Part shown: positions 16,758 to 25,135 of the stretch, piece after piece
Position numbering within the stretch: the stretch's first letter is position 1
Layout: the number at the start of each line of letters is the position of its first letter
Position numbers and translations under genes: made by a program
Source: Methylocystis sp. IM3
GTDB lineage: Bacteria > Pseudomonadota > Alphaproteobacteria > Rhizobiales > Beijerinckiaceae
Direction: 5' to 3'
Assembly: GCF_038070105.1 (NCBI RefSeq)
Contig: NZ_JBBPBZ010000003.1
Span: forward strand, 31,460-95,459
DNA: 64,000 nucleotides
Notes under the pieces: generated by a model
What the model was told of the DNA's origin: nothing
What the model saw: only the letters and a program-made list of their open reading frames with translations
Databases searched by the model: none

Positions 16758-17885
16758 GTGCTGAAGGGCGTGAGCCTCCATATCATGATGGGCGTCGCGT
16801 CGCCGTCGCCGGCGCCCGCCGAGCTCGTAGAGGCGCTGGTGTCGGCGCAGGTGACGCAGGCGACCGAGCGCCGCAGCGGTTTCACGATGTCCTTCGCCTT
16901 CGGCAAGAATTCGCTCGTGCGGGAAAAGTTTCGCCAGGGCTTCTTCGACCCGCCGCAGCGGGTCGTGCTCACGGCGATGGTGAGCGGCAATCCGATGGTG
17001 CTGATGGACGGCGTCATCACCCGTCATGAGATCGCCGCCGCAAACGATCCCGGCGCCTCGCGCCTCCAGATCACCGGCGAGGATTTGTCGCGCCTCCTCG
17101 ACGCCGTCGACCTCAGCTGGGTGATGAAATATCCCGCCATGCCCGCCGAGGCGCGGGTCGCGCTGATCCTTGCGAAATACCTGCCGCTCGGGATTACGCC
17201 GATCGTCCTGCCGAGCGTCAACGTCGATGTGCCGCTACCGACCGAATACATCCCCAGCCACATGGGGACCGACCTCGAATATGTGACCTATCTCGCAAAG
17301 TCGGTGGGCTATGTCTTCTACATCGATCCGGGACCGCTGCCGGGCCAGTCGATCGCCTATTGGGGCCCCGAGATAAAGACGGGCCCTTCGCAGACGACTC
17401 TCTTCGTCAACAGCGACGCAATGAGCAACGTCGACAGCATCAGTTTCAGCTTCGACGGTTTCTCCAAGACCCTGTTCGTCTTCCTGCTGCACGACGAGCG
17501 GGTGCCGGTCAATATTCCGATCCCCATCCCGGTGCCCGACGTCAATCCGCTGTCGCCGCCCCTCGGCCCGCGCGCGCCCCTCCCGCTGCGCGCCGAGCCG
17601 CTGACGGGCATGGCGAAATTCTCGCTCCCGCAGGCGCTGATGGTGGGGCTTGGCAAGGCGGCGCGCGCCGCCGAGACGATCACCGCAAGCGGCTCGCTCG
17701 ACGTGCTGCGGCTCGGCAGGGTCTTGCGCCCGCGCCAGCTCGTCACGGTCGCGGGCGCGGGAATGCCGCATGACGGGCTGCATTACGTGCGCAGCGTAAC
17801 CCACGACCTGCGGCCTGGCGAATACAAGCAGCGCTTCACGCTTTCACGCAACGCCTTCGAGCCATGGTCGGGCCTGGCGGCGTAG
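16758..17885 (+). CDS. eCIS baseplate hub protein (gp27/Pvc8 N-terminal-like)
   Basis: A 375-residue protein with the features of a gp27/VgrG-type hub: an early strand pair, FTMSFAFGKNS, the DGVITRHEI strand typical of hub barrel domains, LQITGEDLSRLLD, and a middle MGTDLEYVTYLAKSVGYVFYID segment. It would form the trimeric hub that sits between tube and spike. In Photorhabdus-type systems hub and spike base are one VgrG-like chain; here the OB-fold part is the next gene. The start is a GTG at 16758, four bases after the previous stop. Confidence 0.82.
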   Translation: MLKGVSLHIMMGVASPSPAPAELVEALVSAQVTQATERRSGFTMSFAFGKNSLVREKFRQGFFDPPQRVVLTAMVSGNPMVLMDGVITRHEIAAANDPGASRLQITGEDLSRLLDAVDLSWVMKYPAMPAEARVALILAKYLPLGITPIVLPSVNVDVPLPTEYIPSHMGTDLEYVTYLAKSVGYVFYIDPGPLPGQSIAYWGPEIKTGPSQTTLFVNSDAMSNVDSISFSFDGFSKTLFVFLLHDERVPVNIPIPIPVPDVNPLSPPLGPRAPLPLRAEPLTGMAKFSLPQALMVGLGKAARAAETITASGSLDVLRLGRVLRPRQLVTVAGAGMPHDGLHYVRSVTHDLRPGEYKQRFTLSRNAFEPWSGLAA

Positions 17886-17918
17886 GATTTTGGCGGCCTG
17901 GGACAGGAGAGCCTCGGG

Positions 17919-18527
17919 ATGAGCAGGAAGACCATGGCGCAGCTCGGATTTGTCGACAGCATGCGCCCCGACGAGGACGAGGACCTGCCCGCCTCCGACG
18001 CGATGAGCGGCGTCAAGCGATATTACGGCAAGTATCGCGGCACGGTTCTACCCACGCCCGATCCGGACCGGCGCGGCCGGCTCATGGTCGAGGTGGCCGA
18101 CCGGGACGGGCCGAACGTCACGGGCTGGGCGCGGCCTTGCCTGCCCTGGGCGGGCCTTCAGATGGGCTCTCTGATCGTGCCGCCGCCGGGGTCGAAGGTA
18201 TGGGTGGAGTTCGAGCAGGGGCTTGCCGATTATCCGATCTGGGTCGGCTGCTGGTGGGGCTCGACCGCGGAGGCCCCGACGGTCGCCAAGGCGAGCGCGC
18301 CGGCAATGCCGATCTTCGCGTTGCAGACCCTGTTGCAGCACGCGCTCGTCGTGACCGATACCCCCTACCCGCCATACCTGCCCACGGGCGGCATATTGAT
18401 CGGCAACGCGACGGCCTGCATCGCGATCGACGCGACGGGGGTGCGCATCTTCGGCCCGACGGTTCAGGTCAACGGCGATCCGGCCGGCGCCGCGCCTGCG
18501 GCCGCCGCGCTGCTCGTGACCAAATGA
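17919..18527 (+). CDS. eCIS central spike base with gp5/VgrG OB-fold
   Basis: A 202-residue protein with a gp5-type OB-fold: KYRGTVLPTPDPDRRGRLMVEV, then ARPCLPWAGLQMGSLIVPPPGSKVWVEFEQGLADYPIWVGCWWG compressed here to key words. After residue 130 the sequence is short and beta-rich with a GILIGNATACIAIDATGV pattern typical of the triple-stranded spike. It provides the needle base beneath the PAAR-like tip encoded next. An internal ATG at 17934 is an alternative start. The ribosome site GGAGAGC precedes the ATG at 17919. Confidence 0.87.
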   Translation: MSRKTMAQLGFVDSMRPDEDEDLPASDAMSGVKRYYGKYRGTVLPTPDPDRRGRLMVEVADRDGPNVTGWARPCLPWAGLQMGSLIVPPPGSKVWVEFEQGLADYPIWVGCWWGSTAEAPTVAKASAPAMPIFALQTLLQHALVVTDTPYPPYLPTGGILIGNATACIAIDATGVRIFGPTVQVNGDPAGAAPAAAALLVTK

Positions 18528-18540
18528 GAGGAGGCGTGAA

Positions 18541-18876
18541 ATGCCGGGCTTTGTTGCGCTCCCCGCCAATCAGGTCGTCTGTTCGCACGGCGGCCAGGGC
18601 AAGCCTGCGCCGCTGTCGCCGCGCGTCTTTATCATGGGCCAGCCAGTGGTTCCCCTCGTTGCGAAATACACGATCGCCGGATGCAGCCTCGCCGCGTCCG
18701 GTTCGTCGCCGCCCTGTGCGACAGGCGCCTTTCTCAGCGGCGCGAGCCGGGTCCTGGTCTCCGTCGCGGGGGCGCTGAGCCCTGTCGTGATCGTGCCGGC
18801 CCGAGGCCAGTGCGCGCCCACCGGGCAACCGCTGATCGCGCCCCCCGCCGGTCAACAGCGGGTCTTCGCATCGTGA
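18541..18876 (+). CDS. PAAR-like spike tip protein (Pvc10-like)
   Basis: A 111-residue protein with conserved Cys/His positions (VVCSHGGQGKP, then AGCSL, CATGAFL and RGQCAPTGQPL), as in the small PAAR-like proteins that cap eCIS spikes, where Cys/His residues can hold a metal at the needle point. It follows the spike gene by 13 bases with an AGGAGG ribosome site, and overlaps the gp25 gene by 4 bases. The exact metal ligands cannot be assigned from sequence alone. Confidence 0.77.
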   Translation: MPGFVALPANQVVCSHGGQGKPAPLSPRVFIMGQPVVPLVAKYTIAGCSLAASGSSPPCATGAFLSGASRVLVSVAGALSPVVIVPARGQCAPTGQPLIAPPAGQQRVFAS

Positions 18877-19244
18877 GCGCGCCGTTCAACGCCGACGCGC
18901 CGCTGCGCATCGGAGCCGACGGCCGCACCGTCGGCGCGGCCTACGACAAGCATGTCCGCGACATGATCGAGGCGCTGCTGTTCACCCAGCAGGGCGAACG
19001 GGTGATGCGTCCGGAGATGGGATCGGGGCTTCTCCAATATCCCTTTGCTCCGAACAGTCCCGAACTCGCGGCCGCCTTGCAGCTCACGGCGCGGTCCGGG
19101 CTCGAGCGGTGGCTGGGCGACGTGATCGAGGTGCGGTCGCTGTCGGTCGAGGCCGAGGACGCGACGCTCGTCGTAACGCTGACCTGGGCCTTGCGCGGCA
19201 CGGGCGCATTCACGACCGAGCCCTTCGTGCGGAGCCTCGAATGA
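18873..19244 (+). CDS. gp25-like baseplate wedge protein
   Basis: A 123-residue protein of the T4 gp25 family. It contains the helix HVRDMIEALLFTQQGERVMRPEMGSGL, shown here only for its pattern: the ERVMRPEMGSGL turn is the EPR-like core motif that nucleates sheath assembly, followed by FAPNSPELAAALQ. GTG start at 18873 overlapping the spike-tip stop. It joins the baseplate to the first sheath ring. Confidence 0.87.
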   Translation: MSAPFNADAPLRIGADGRTVGAAYDKHVRDMIEALLFTQQGERVMRPEMGSGLLQYPFAPNSPELAAALQLTARSGLERWLGDVIEVRSLSVEAEDATLVVTLTWALRGTGAFTTEPFVRSLE

Positions 19245-22093
19245 GCGGCTGCGACCCCTTCGGCCCCGCCTGCGCGGGCGACGAGCGCCGCGAGTTCGTG
19301 CGTGCAAGCGGCGCGCTCTGCGGCATCGACGACATCGAGGTCTATGAGGATGGAGTCTCGCTGTGCGTCAGGCTGTTCGGCGCGCCGCCCCAGGGGCTGG
19401 GGCCCGAGAATGTCGTTATTACGGGCGGCGCGCGGATTACCGGCATCAAGGCGGCGCGGGTCGATCTCGAGGAAATCGAGGACGAGGGCGCCTGTCTTCG
19501 CGTCACGCTCGACCGGACGGGGGATTTTTCGACCTATTGCCTGTGCCTGACGGCGGCCCCCGCCGCCGATGACGCGGCCTGCTCCTTCCTGCCGCCGGCC
19601 CCGGCGCCGCTCGTCCGGCCGGCGCCGGCGGGCGTCGACCCGCGATATGCCTGCGCCGAGTTCCGTTTTCATCTCGACTGTCCCTGCGACGACGACTGCG
19701 CGCCGCGGCCCTGCGTGGGCGAGGCCCCGCCGCCGGACATCCCCATCAATTATCTCGCCCGCGATTTCGCCGGCTTCCGCCAGCTCCTGCTCGACCGCCT
19801 CGCCCTCGCCATGCCCGACTGGCGAGAGCGCCACCTGCCGGATCTCCAGCTCACCGCGCTCGAGCTGCTGGCCTATCTCGGCGATCGGCTGAGCTATCAG
19901 CTCGACGCGGTCGCCACCGAGGCCTATCTCGGGACCGCCCGGAAAAGAATCTCCCTGCGCCGTCACGCGCGCCTGCTCGATTACCGGATGCACGAAGGCT
20001 GCAATGCGCGGGCGTTCGTCTGTGTTTCGATCGAGGGCGGCGACTTGCTCGACCGTCCGGCGTCCGATTTCCTGTTCGCCGCGCCCAACCCCGACGATCC
20101 ATCGCCGGCCACCGGGCTGGCGCCGCCGGAACGGCTGGACGGCAATGCGCTCGTTTTCGAGCCGGTCGTCTGCGCGCCCGACGCGACCATCAGCCTTCGC
20201 GCGGCCCATAGCAGCATCCCCTTCCATACCTGGCGGCAAAGCGAATGCTGCCTGCCCAGGGGCGCGACGCGGGCGACGCTGCGCGACGGCGCGCCGCCCG
20301 CGGCGGGCGAAGGCGGCGGCGGGGAGACGCGCGCGCTCGACCTCCGGCCCGGCGATCTGCTCATCCTCGAAGAGACGCGCGGCGCCGACACGGGCGCCGC
20401 GGCCGATGCCGATCCGGCGAAGAGATGGCCGGTGCGGCTCGTGCGCGTCGAGCCGCTGGTCGATCCGCTGGACGGCGCGCCGCTCATTGAAGTCGAATGG
20501 GGGCAAGAAGACGCCCTGCCCTTCGCCTTGCAGCTCTCGTCCTGGACGGCGCCGGATGCGCCGGGGGCGCTGCGTCTCGCGCCAGGGGGAACCCTTGTCG
20601 TCGTCGCGCGGGAGGCGGCGGGCGAGGCGCTTCCCGAGGGCGGCGTCGCCATCGAGACGCCGCCGCCCCGCGGCAAGGCGACCATCGACGCCGACGGCGT
20701 GCTGACCTACACGGCGGCGCAAGGCTTCTCAGGCGCCGAGATCGTCGAACTTGCAGTCACGACGCCCGCCGGGTCGCGCGTCAGCTTCACGCTGACCTTC
20801 GTCGTCGGCGAAGACCCCTTCTGTCGGGTCGTGGAGACCGCGGTCGCGCGCGGCAATGTCATTCTCGTCGACCATGGCCGCACCTTCGTCGAGGACAATG
20901 ACGCATGGCTGGTCGATCGGGAGGATGTCGCCGACTGTTGCCGCTGCGACGGCGCCGCCGCCGACGTTCTGGGCGTTCCGGGCGCGTTCGCCATGACGCT
21001 GGACCGGGCGCCCGTCTGCCAGGCCGCGCCGGCGCCATGCGGAGACGTTCCGGCGGCGCGCCTGCTCGAGCAGGACCCGCGCGCGGCGACCGCCGCCGTG
21101 GCGCTCGACATGGCGGACGCGCGCGGGGGCGCCTTCACGGGCGCCTTCGACTGGCGCGCACGCTTCGACCTGCTCGGCAGCGGGTCTTCCGATCGCCACT
21201 TCGTCGTCGAGATCGACGACGACCGGCGGGCCAGGCTGCGCTTCGGCGACGATGACTGCGGTATGCGCCCGCCCGCAGGCGCGCGGTTTCGGGCGCGCTA
21301 TCGCATCGGAAATGGCAGGGCCGGCAACGTCGGCGCCGACACGATCGCCCTCATGGCGCTGCGCGGCGTCATCCGGCTCGACGGCCTTTCGATCGAGCTG
21401 CGCAATCCGTTGCCGGCGCGGGGCGGCGCCGACCCCGAGCCCGTCGAGGAAGTGCGCCGTCGGGCGCCCCACGGCTACGGCCGGACGCTCGAGCGCGCCG
21501 TGACGGCCGCCGATTACGCCGAAATCGCCGGGCGCGATCCGCGCATTCAGGGAACGAATGGCGAGTTCTCCTGGACGGGCGTCTGCTATGAAGCCGAGGT
21601 GGCGCTCGACCCCTTCGCCGCCCATGCCGAGGACGCCGATCTGGCGTCCGACGCGCTGCGCCGTATCGAGGCGGCGAGGCGGATCGGCCATGACGTCGCC
21701 CTCGCGAGGGTCAGGCGCGCGCCCTTGCGGATCGGAGCCCATGTCTGCGTCGACCCTGCCTATCGGCAGGACGAGGTGGCGCGGGCCGTGCGCGCGCTGA
21801 TGTCGGCCGGCTCGCTGCCAGACGGCGCCCCGGCGCTGTTCCATCCCGACCGGTTGCTGTTCGGACAGGATGTATTCGCCTCGCGCATCGTTGCGGCCAT
21901 CCAGGCGCTGGACGGCGTCTTGCACGTCGAGCTCACGCATTTCTCGCGGCTCGACGACGTCAAGCCCGGCGCGACGAGTCGGCTCGACTCCGGCGTGATC
22001 CCCATCGCCGCCGACGAGATCGCGCAATGCGACAGCGATCCCGACTATCCGGAAAGAGGACGGTTCTCCATGCGAATCGTAGGCGGCCGATGA
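19241..22093 (+). CDS. Large baseplate wedge protein, gp6/baseplate-J-like (Pvc11-like)
   Basis: A 950-residue protein. The region from about residue 165 is the conserved opening of putative baseplate assembly proteins: a PDIPINYLARDFAGFRQ segment, LTALELLAYLGDRLSYQLD and a TARKRISLRRHARLLDYR helix. Immunoglobulin-like strands occupy the middle (about 440-530), and a baseplate-J-like core lies in the C-terminal third (FGDDDCGMRPPAGARFRARYRIG through VTAADYAEIAGRDPRIQ). Two such large proteins normally form the wedge heterodimer of eCIS baseplates. The N-terminus carries several Cys residues. It overlaps both neighbours by 4 bases. Confidence 0.85.
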   Translation: MSGCDPFGPACAGDERREFVRASGALCGIDDIEVYEDGVSLCVRLFGAPPQGLGPENVVITGGARITGIKAARVDLEEIEDEGACLRVTLDRTGDFSTYCLCLTAAPAADDAACSFLPPAPAPLVRPAPAGVDPRYACAEFRFHLDCPCDDDCAPRPCVGEAPPPDIPINYLARDFAGFRQLLLDRLALAMPDWRERHLPDLQLTALELLAYLGDRLSYQLDAVATEAYLGTARKRISLRRHARLLDYRMHEGCNARAFVCVSIEGGDLLDRPASDFLFAAPNPDDPSPATGLAPPERLDGNALVFEPVVCAPDATISLRAAHSSIPFHTWRQSECCLPRGATRATLRDGAPPAAGEGGGGETRALDLRPGDLLILEETRGADTGAAADADPAKRWPVRLVRVEPLVDPLDGAPLIEVEWGQEDALPFALQLSSWTAPDAPGALRLAPGGTLVVVAREAAGEALPEGGVAIETPPPRGKATIDADGVLTYTAAQGFSGAEIVELAVTTPAGSRVSFTLTFVVGEDPFCRVVETAVARGNVILVDHGRTFVEDNDAWLVDREDVADCCRCDGAAADVLGVPGAFAMTLDRAPVCQAAPAPCGDVPAARLLEQDPRAATAAVALDMADARGGAFTGAFDWRARFDLLGSGSSDRHFVVEIDDDRRARLRFGDDDCGMRPPAGARFRARYRIGNGRAGNVGADTIALMALRGVIRLDGLSIELRNPLPARGGADPEPVEEVRRRAPHGYGRTLERAVTAADYAEIAGRDPRIQGTNGEFSWTGVCYEAEVALDPFAAHAEDADLASDALRRIEAARRIGHDVALARVRRAPLRIGAHVCVDPAYRQDEVARAVRALMSAGSLPDGAPALFHPDRLLFGQDVFASRIVAAIQALDGVLHVELTHFSRLDDVKPGATSRLDSGVIPIAADEIAQCDSDPDYPERGRFSMRIVGGR

Positions 22094-25000
22094 GCGCGGC
22101 GGCGCCTTGCGCGGGCTGCGGCGCGCCATCTTGCGATTGCCGCTGCGGCGCCTGCGCGGGCGGTCCGTTCCTCGCCGCGCGCGAGAACCGCATGGGCCTG
22201 TCGCGCATCGACACGCGGATCGGCGGACATGCGCGCTTTTTTGCGGCCGCGACGCAGTCGCTGTCTTCGGCGGAGACGCCCGCCTTGCGTTTGCTGAGCG
22301 TGCGCGCGGGGGACGATCCCATCATCGCGCTCCTCGATGGCTGGGCGATGATCGCCGACATACTGACATTCTATCGGGACCGCTTCGCCAACGAGACCTA
22401 TCTGCGCACCGCGCGCGAGGAACGATCGCTCTTCGAGCTTGCCGCGCAGGTGGGCTATCGGCCTCGGCCAGGCGTATCGGCCAGCGTCGCCCTGGCCTAT
22501 CTCCTCGACCCTGCCGCAAAGCCCGTGACCGTGCCGGCGGGCGCCCGTGCGCAATCCGTCCCGAAGCCCGGCGAGCAGATGCAGAGCTTCGAGACCATGC
22601 AGCCGCTCGATGCGCGGGCCGAGTGGAGCGAGATGCCGCCCCGCCGCTCCTGGCTGCCCCCGCTCGACCGCCTCGACGCCCTGTTGCGCGACGAAATCCG
22701 GTTGAGCGGCGCGCAGCTCGTGGTGCGTCCCGGCGAGCGGCTGCTGTTCGTCTTCGGCATGAAGCAGGGCTGGCAGATCGCACGGGAGGTGGCGGCGGCT
22801 AAGGCGGACATCGCGTCCGATTGCGTCGTCGTCACGCTCAAGCCGCGTCCCGGCCTTACCGCGGCGCTCGCCCAGAAACTGCTCGACCTCCTTGAGAAGG
22901 CGGCCGGAACCGCGGGCGACCATGCGGCGAGCGCGGTTCGCGGCGTCGCCTCCTATCTGCTCGGCGCCTCGCCCCGGGACGCGCGGCGGACCATCTCCGA
23001 CACGGAGCGCGACCTTTATGGCGTCCTCGAGGACATCGAGCGCGCGCCGCGCGCCCCGTCCAAGGGCGCGCCCGGTTTCAGCATCGACGCCATCCTCTCG
23101 AAGGTCGCGACGACCGCCGGCCGGGCGCCGCCGGGGGGGCCGCGCAGGGTGGTCGACGCGCTGCGCCCGTCTGGCGACGGGCGGGCCGCCCTCATCGCCG
23201 CCGGCGCGCCGGACGTCGGCGAGGCGCTTTACGCCGCCTGGGGAAATCTGCCGGCGAATGGCTCGAGGCCGAAAAAGGCGCCGGACCTCTACCTGCTGCG
23301 GCTCGTCGCCGGCGCCTTTGGCGGCAATGCGCCGGCGCTGCTCCCCGACGGCCATGTCGCCGACGACGCCAGCATCGAAGACCTCGACGGCGAATACGTC
23401 TTCCTCGACACGCTCGCCGAGGGCGTCGAGGGGGGCGGCTTCGCGCTGATCGACGCCCCCGCCACGAGCATGTCCTCGGCGCGCCTCCTGCGCATCGGCC
23501 GCGTGCGCGAGGCGCAGCAGACCGCACGCTCCGACTATGGCCTCAACGCTCGGGTGACCCGCCTCGACGTGGTCGGCCTCGAGGACGACGAACCGCTCGG
23601 CCTCCCCGCCGCCGATGACGGCCGCGGCATGACGGTGAAGCTGCTGCGCCGGATACTCTATGTCGCCCAGAGCGAACCGGTGACGCGGGCGCCCGAGCCG
23701 CTCGACGCCGTCGTCGAGGGCGACACGATCATGCTCGACGGCCTGTATCCGGATTTCGCGCCGGGGCGGTCGATCCTCGTCACCGGCGAGCGGTCCGACA
23801 TTCTCGTTGGCGGCGCTCCGGTTCCGGGCGTGTCGGGAGGCGAGCGCGCCACAGTGGCGGCCGTTACGCAGGGGCCGCTGCCGGGCTCGCCCGGCGACAC
23901 GCCCCATACCGTCCTCCATCTCACCGCGTCCCTGGCCTTTTCCTACCGGCGCGCGACGACGGTCGTCCATGGCAATGTCGTCACCGCCACTCATGGCGAA
24001 ACCGTGAGCGAGACGCTCGGTTCGGGAGACGCCGGAGAGGCGTTCCAGCGCTTCCGGTTGCGCCGCGCGCCGCTCACCTTCGTCGCCGCGCCGACGACGA
24101 GCGGGGTGGTCGATACGCTGCGGATCGAGGCCAACGGCCTCGCCCTCGCCGAAGTCGCGGCGCTGTCGGACGCCGGACCGAGGGACCGGGTTTTTCAGCT
24201 CGCGGTCGACGCGTCCGGCGCGGGGGCGATCGAGGGCGGCGACGGGAAGACCGGGATGCGGTTTCCGACCGGCGCCGAAAACATCCGTGCGACCTATCGC
24301 GTCGGCGTCGGCGCCGCCGGCAATGTCGACCCCCGGCAGATCAGCCTCGCCGTCACGAGGCCGCTCGGCGTGCGGGGGGTGATCAACCCGCTGCGCGCAA
24401 GCGGCGGCGCGGACCGGGACGGCGTCGAGGCCATTCGCCGGAACGCGCCCGTTCCCACCCTCGCGCTCGCGCCGCAGTCGCGGCTTGTCAGCGTCGATGA
24501 TTACGAGCATTTCGCGCGCGCTTTCGCCGGGATCGGCGACGTGCGCGCGGCGATGCTGTCCGATGGGCGCCACCGCGCCGTCCACGTGACCGTGGCGGGC
24601 GTCGACGACGCGCCGCTTGCTCGGGGCGACACCCTCATGAGCGCCCTGATCGACGCCTATGCGCGTTTCGGCGATCCAGCCTTGCCGGTGGTCGTCGCCG
24701 TGCGCGAGCGGGTGACAGTGCTGGTCCAGGTGGCGATCGCCGTCGCCGCGGACGCCGACCGGACCCTGGTCGGGGCGGCGGTCCGCGCGCGTCTCGCCGA
24801 CGTCTTCTCCTTTGCCCGACGGGGCCTTGCACGGCCCGCCTACCGCTCCGAACTGATCGCGCTCATCCAGGCGACGCCGGGGGTCGACCATGCCGACGTG
24901 GAGGCGTTCGGCGGCATATCGGACTCCGACCTGCTGGATGCGGCGCGTCTCGCCGCCACGTTGCGCAAACTGCGCGAGCAGACGCGAGAGGGCCGTCCGC

Positions 25001-25125
25001 TCGCTTTGGTCGCGGCGCAGCCGGCCCGCACCGCGCCGCAGGGCGCGCCCGAGCGGCTGCTGCCGGCGCAGACCGCCTATGTGCGGCCGGATGTCCCTGG
25101 AACGCTTGTCGTCAACTGGTTGTGA
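22090..25125 (+). CDS. Second large baseplate wedge protein, baseplate-J-like (Pvc12-like)
   Basis: A 1011-residue partner of the preceding wedge protein. A Cys-rich start (CAGCGAPSCDCRCGAC) is followed by DGWAMIADILTFYRDRFANE and a LAAQVGYRPRPGVSASV segment, both typical of this family. The C-terminal third is baseplate-J-like, with FPTGAENIRATYRVGVGAAGN and SVDDYEHFARAFAGIGD. The Cys-rich N-terminus could bind zinc, but this is inferred only from Cys count. ATGA overlap with the previous gene; 10 bases before the next. Confidence 0.84.
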   Translation: MSAAAPCAGCGAPSCDCRCGACAGGPFLAARENRMGLSRIDTRIGGHARFFAAATQSLSSAETPALRLLSVRAGDDPIIALLDGWAMIADILTFYRDRFANETYLRTAREERSLFELAAQVGYRPRPGVSASVALAYLLDPAAKPVTVPAGARAQSVPKPGEQMQSFETMQPLDARAEWSEMPPRRSWLPPLDRLDALLRDEIRLSGAQLVVRPGERLLFVFGMKQGWQIAREVAAAKADIASDCVVVTLKPRPGLTAALAQKLLDLLEKAAGTAGDHAASAVRGVASYLLGASPRDARRTISDTERDLYGVLEDIERAPRAPSKGAPGFSIDAILSKVATTAGRAPPGGPRRVVDALRPSGDGRAALIAAGAPDVGEALYAAWGNLPANGSRPKKAPDLYLLRLVAGAFGGNAPALLPDGHVADDASIEDLDGEYVFLDTLAEGVEGGGFALIDAPATSMSSARLLRIGRVREAQQTARSDYGLNARVTRLDVVGLEDDEPLGLPAADDGRGMTVKLLRRILYVAQSEPVTRAPEPLDAVVEGDTIMLDGLYPDFAPGRSILVTGERSDILVGGAPVPGVSGGERATVAAVTQGPLPGSPGDTPHTVLHLTASLAFSYRRATTVVHGNVVTATHGETVSETLGSGDAGEAFQRFRLRRAPLTFVAAPTTSGVVDTLRIEANGLALAEVAALSDAGPRDRVFQLAVDASGAGAIEGGDGKTGMRFPTGAENIRATYRVGVGAAGNVDPRQISLAVTRPLGVRGVINPLRASGGADRDGVEAIRRNAPVPTLALAPQSRLVSVDDYEHFARAFAGIGDVRAAMLSDGRHRAVHVTVAGVDDAPLARGDTLMSALIDAYARFGDPALPVVVAVRERVTVLVQVAIAVAADADRTLVGAAVRARLADVFSFARRGLARPAYRSELIALIQATPGVDHADVEAFGGISDSDLLDAARLAATLRKLREQTREGRPLALVAAQPARTAPQGAPERLLPAQTAYVRPDVPGTLVVNWL

Positions 25126-25135
25126 GGAGGCCTGG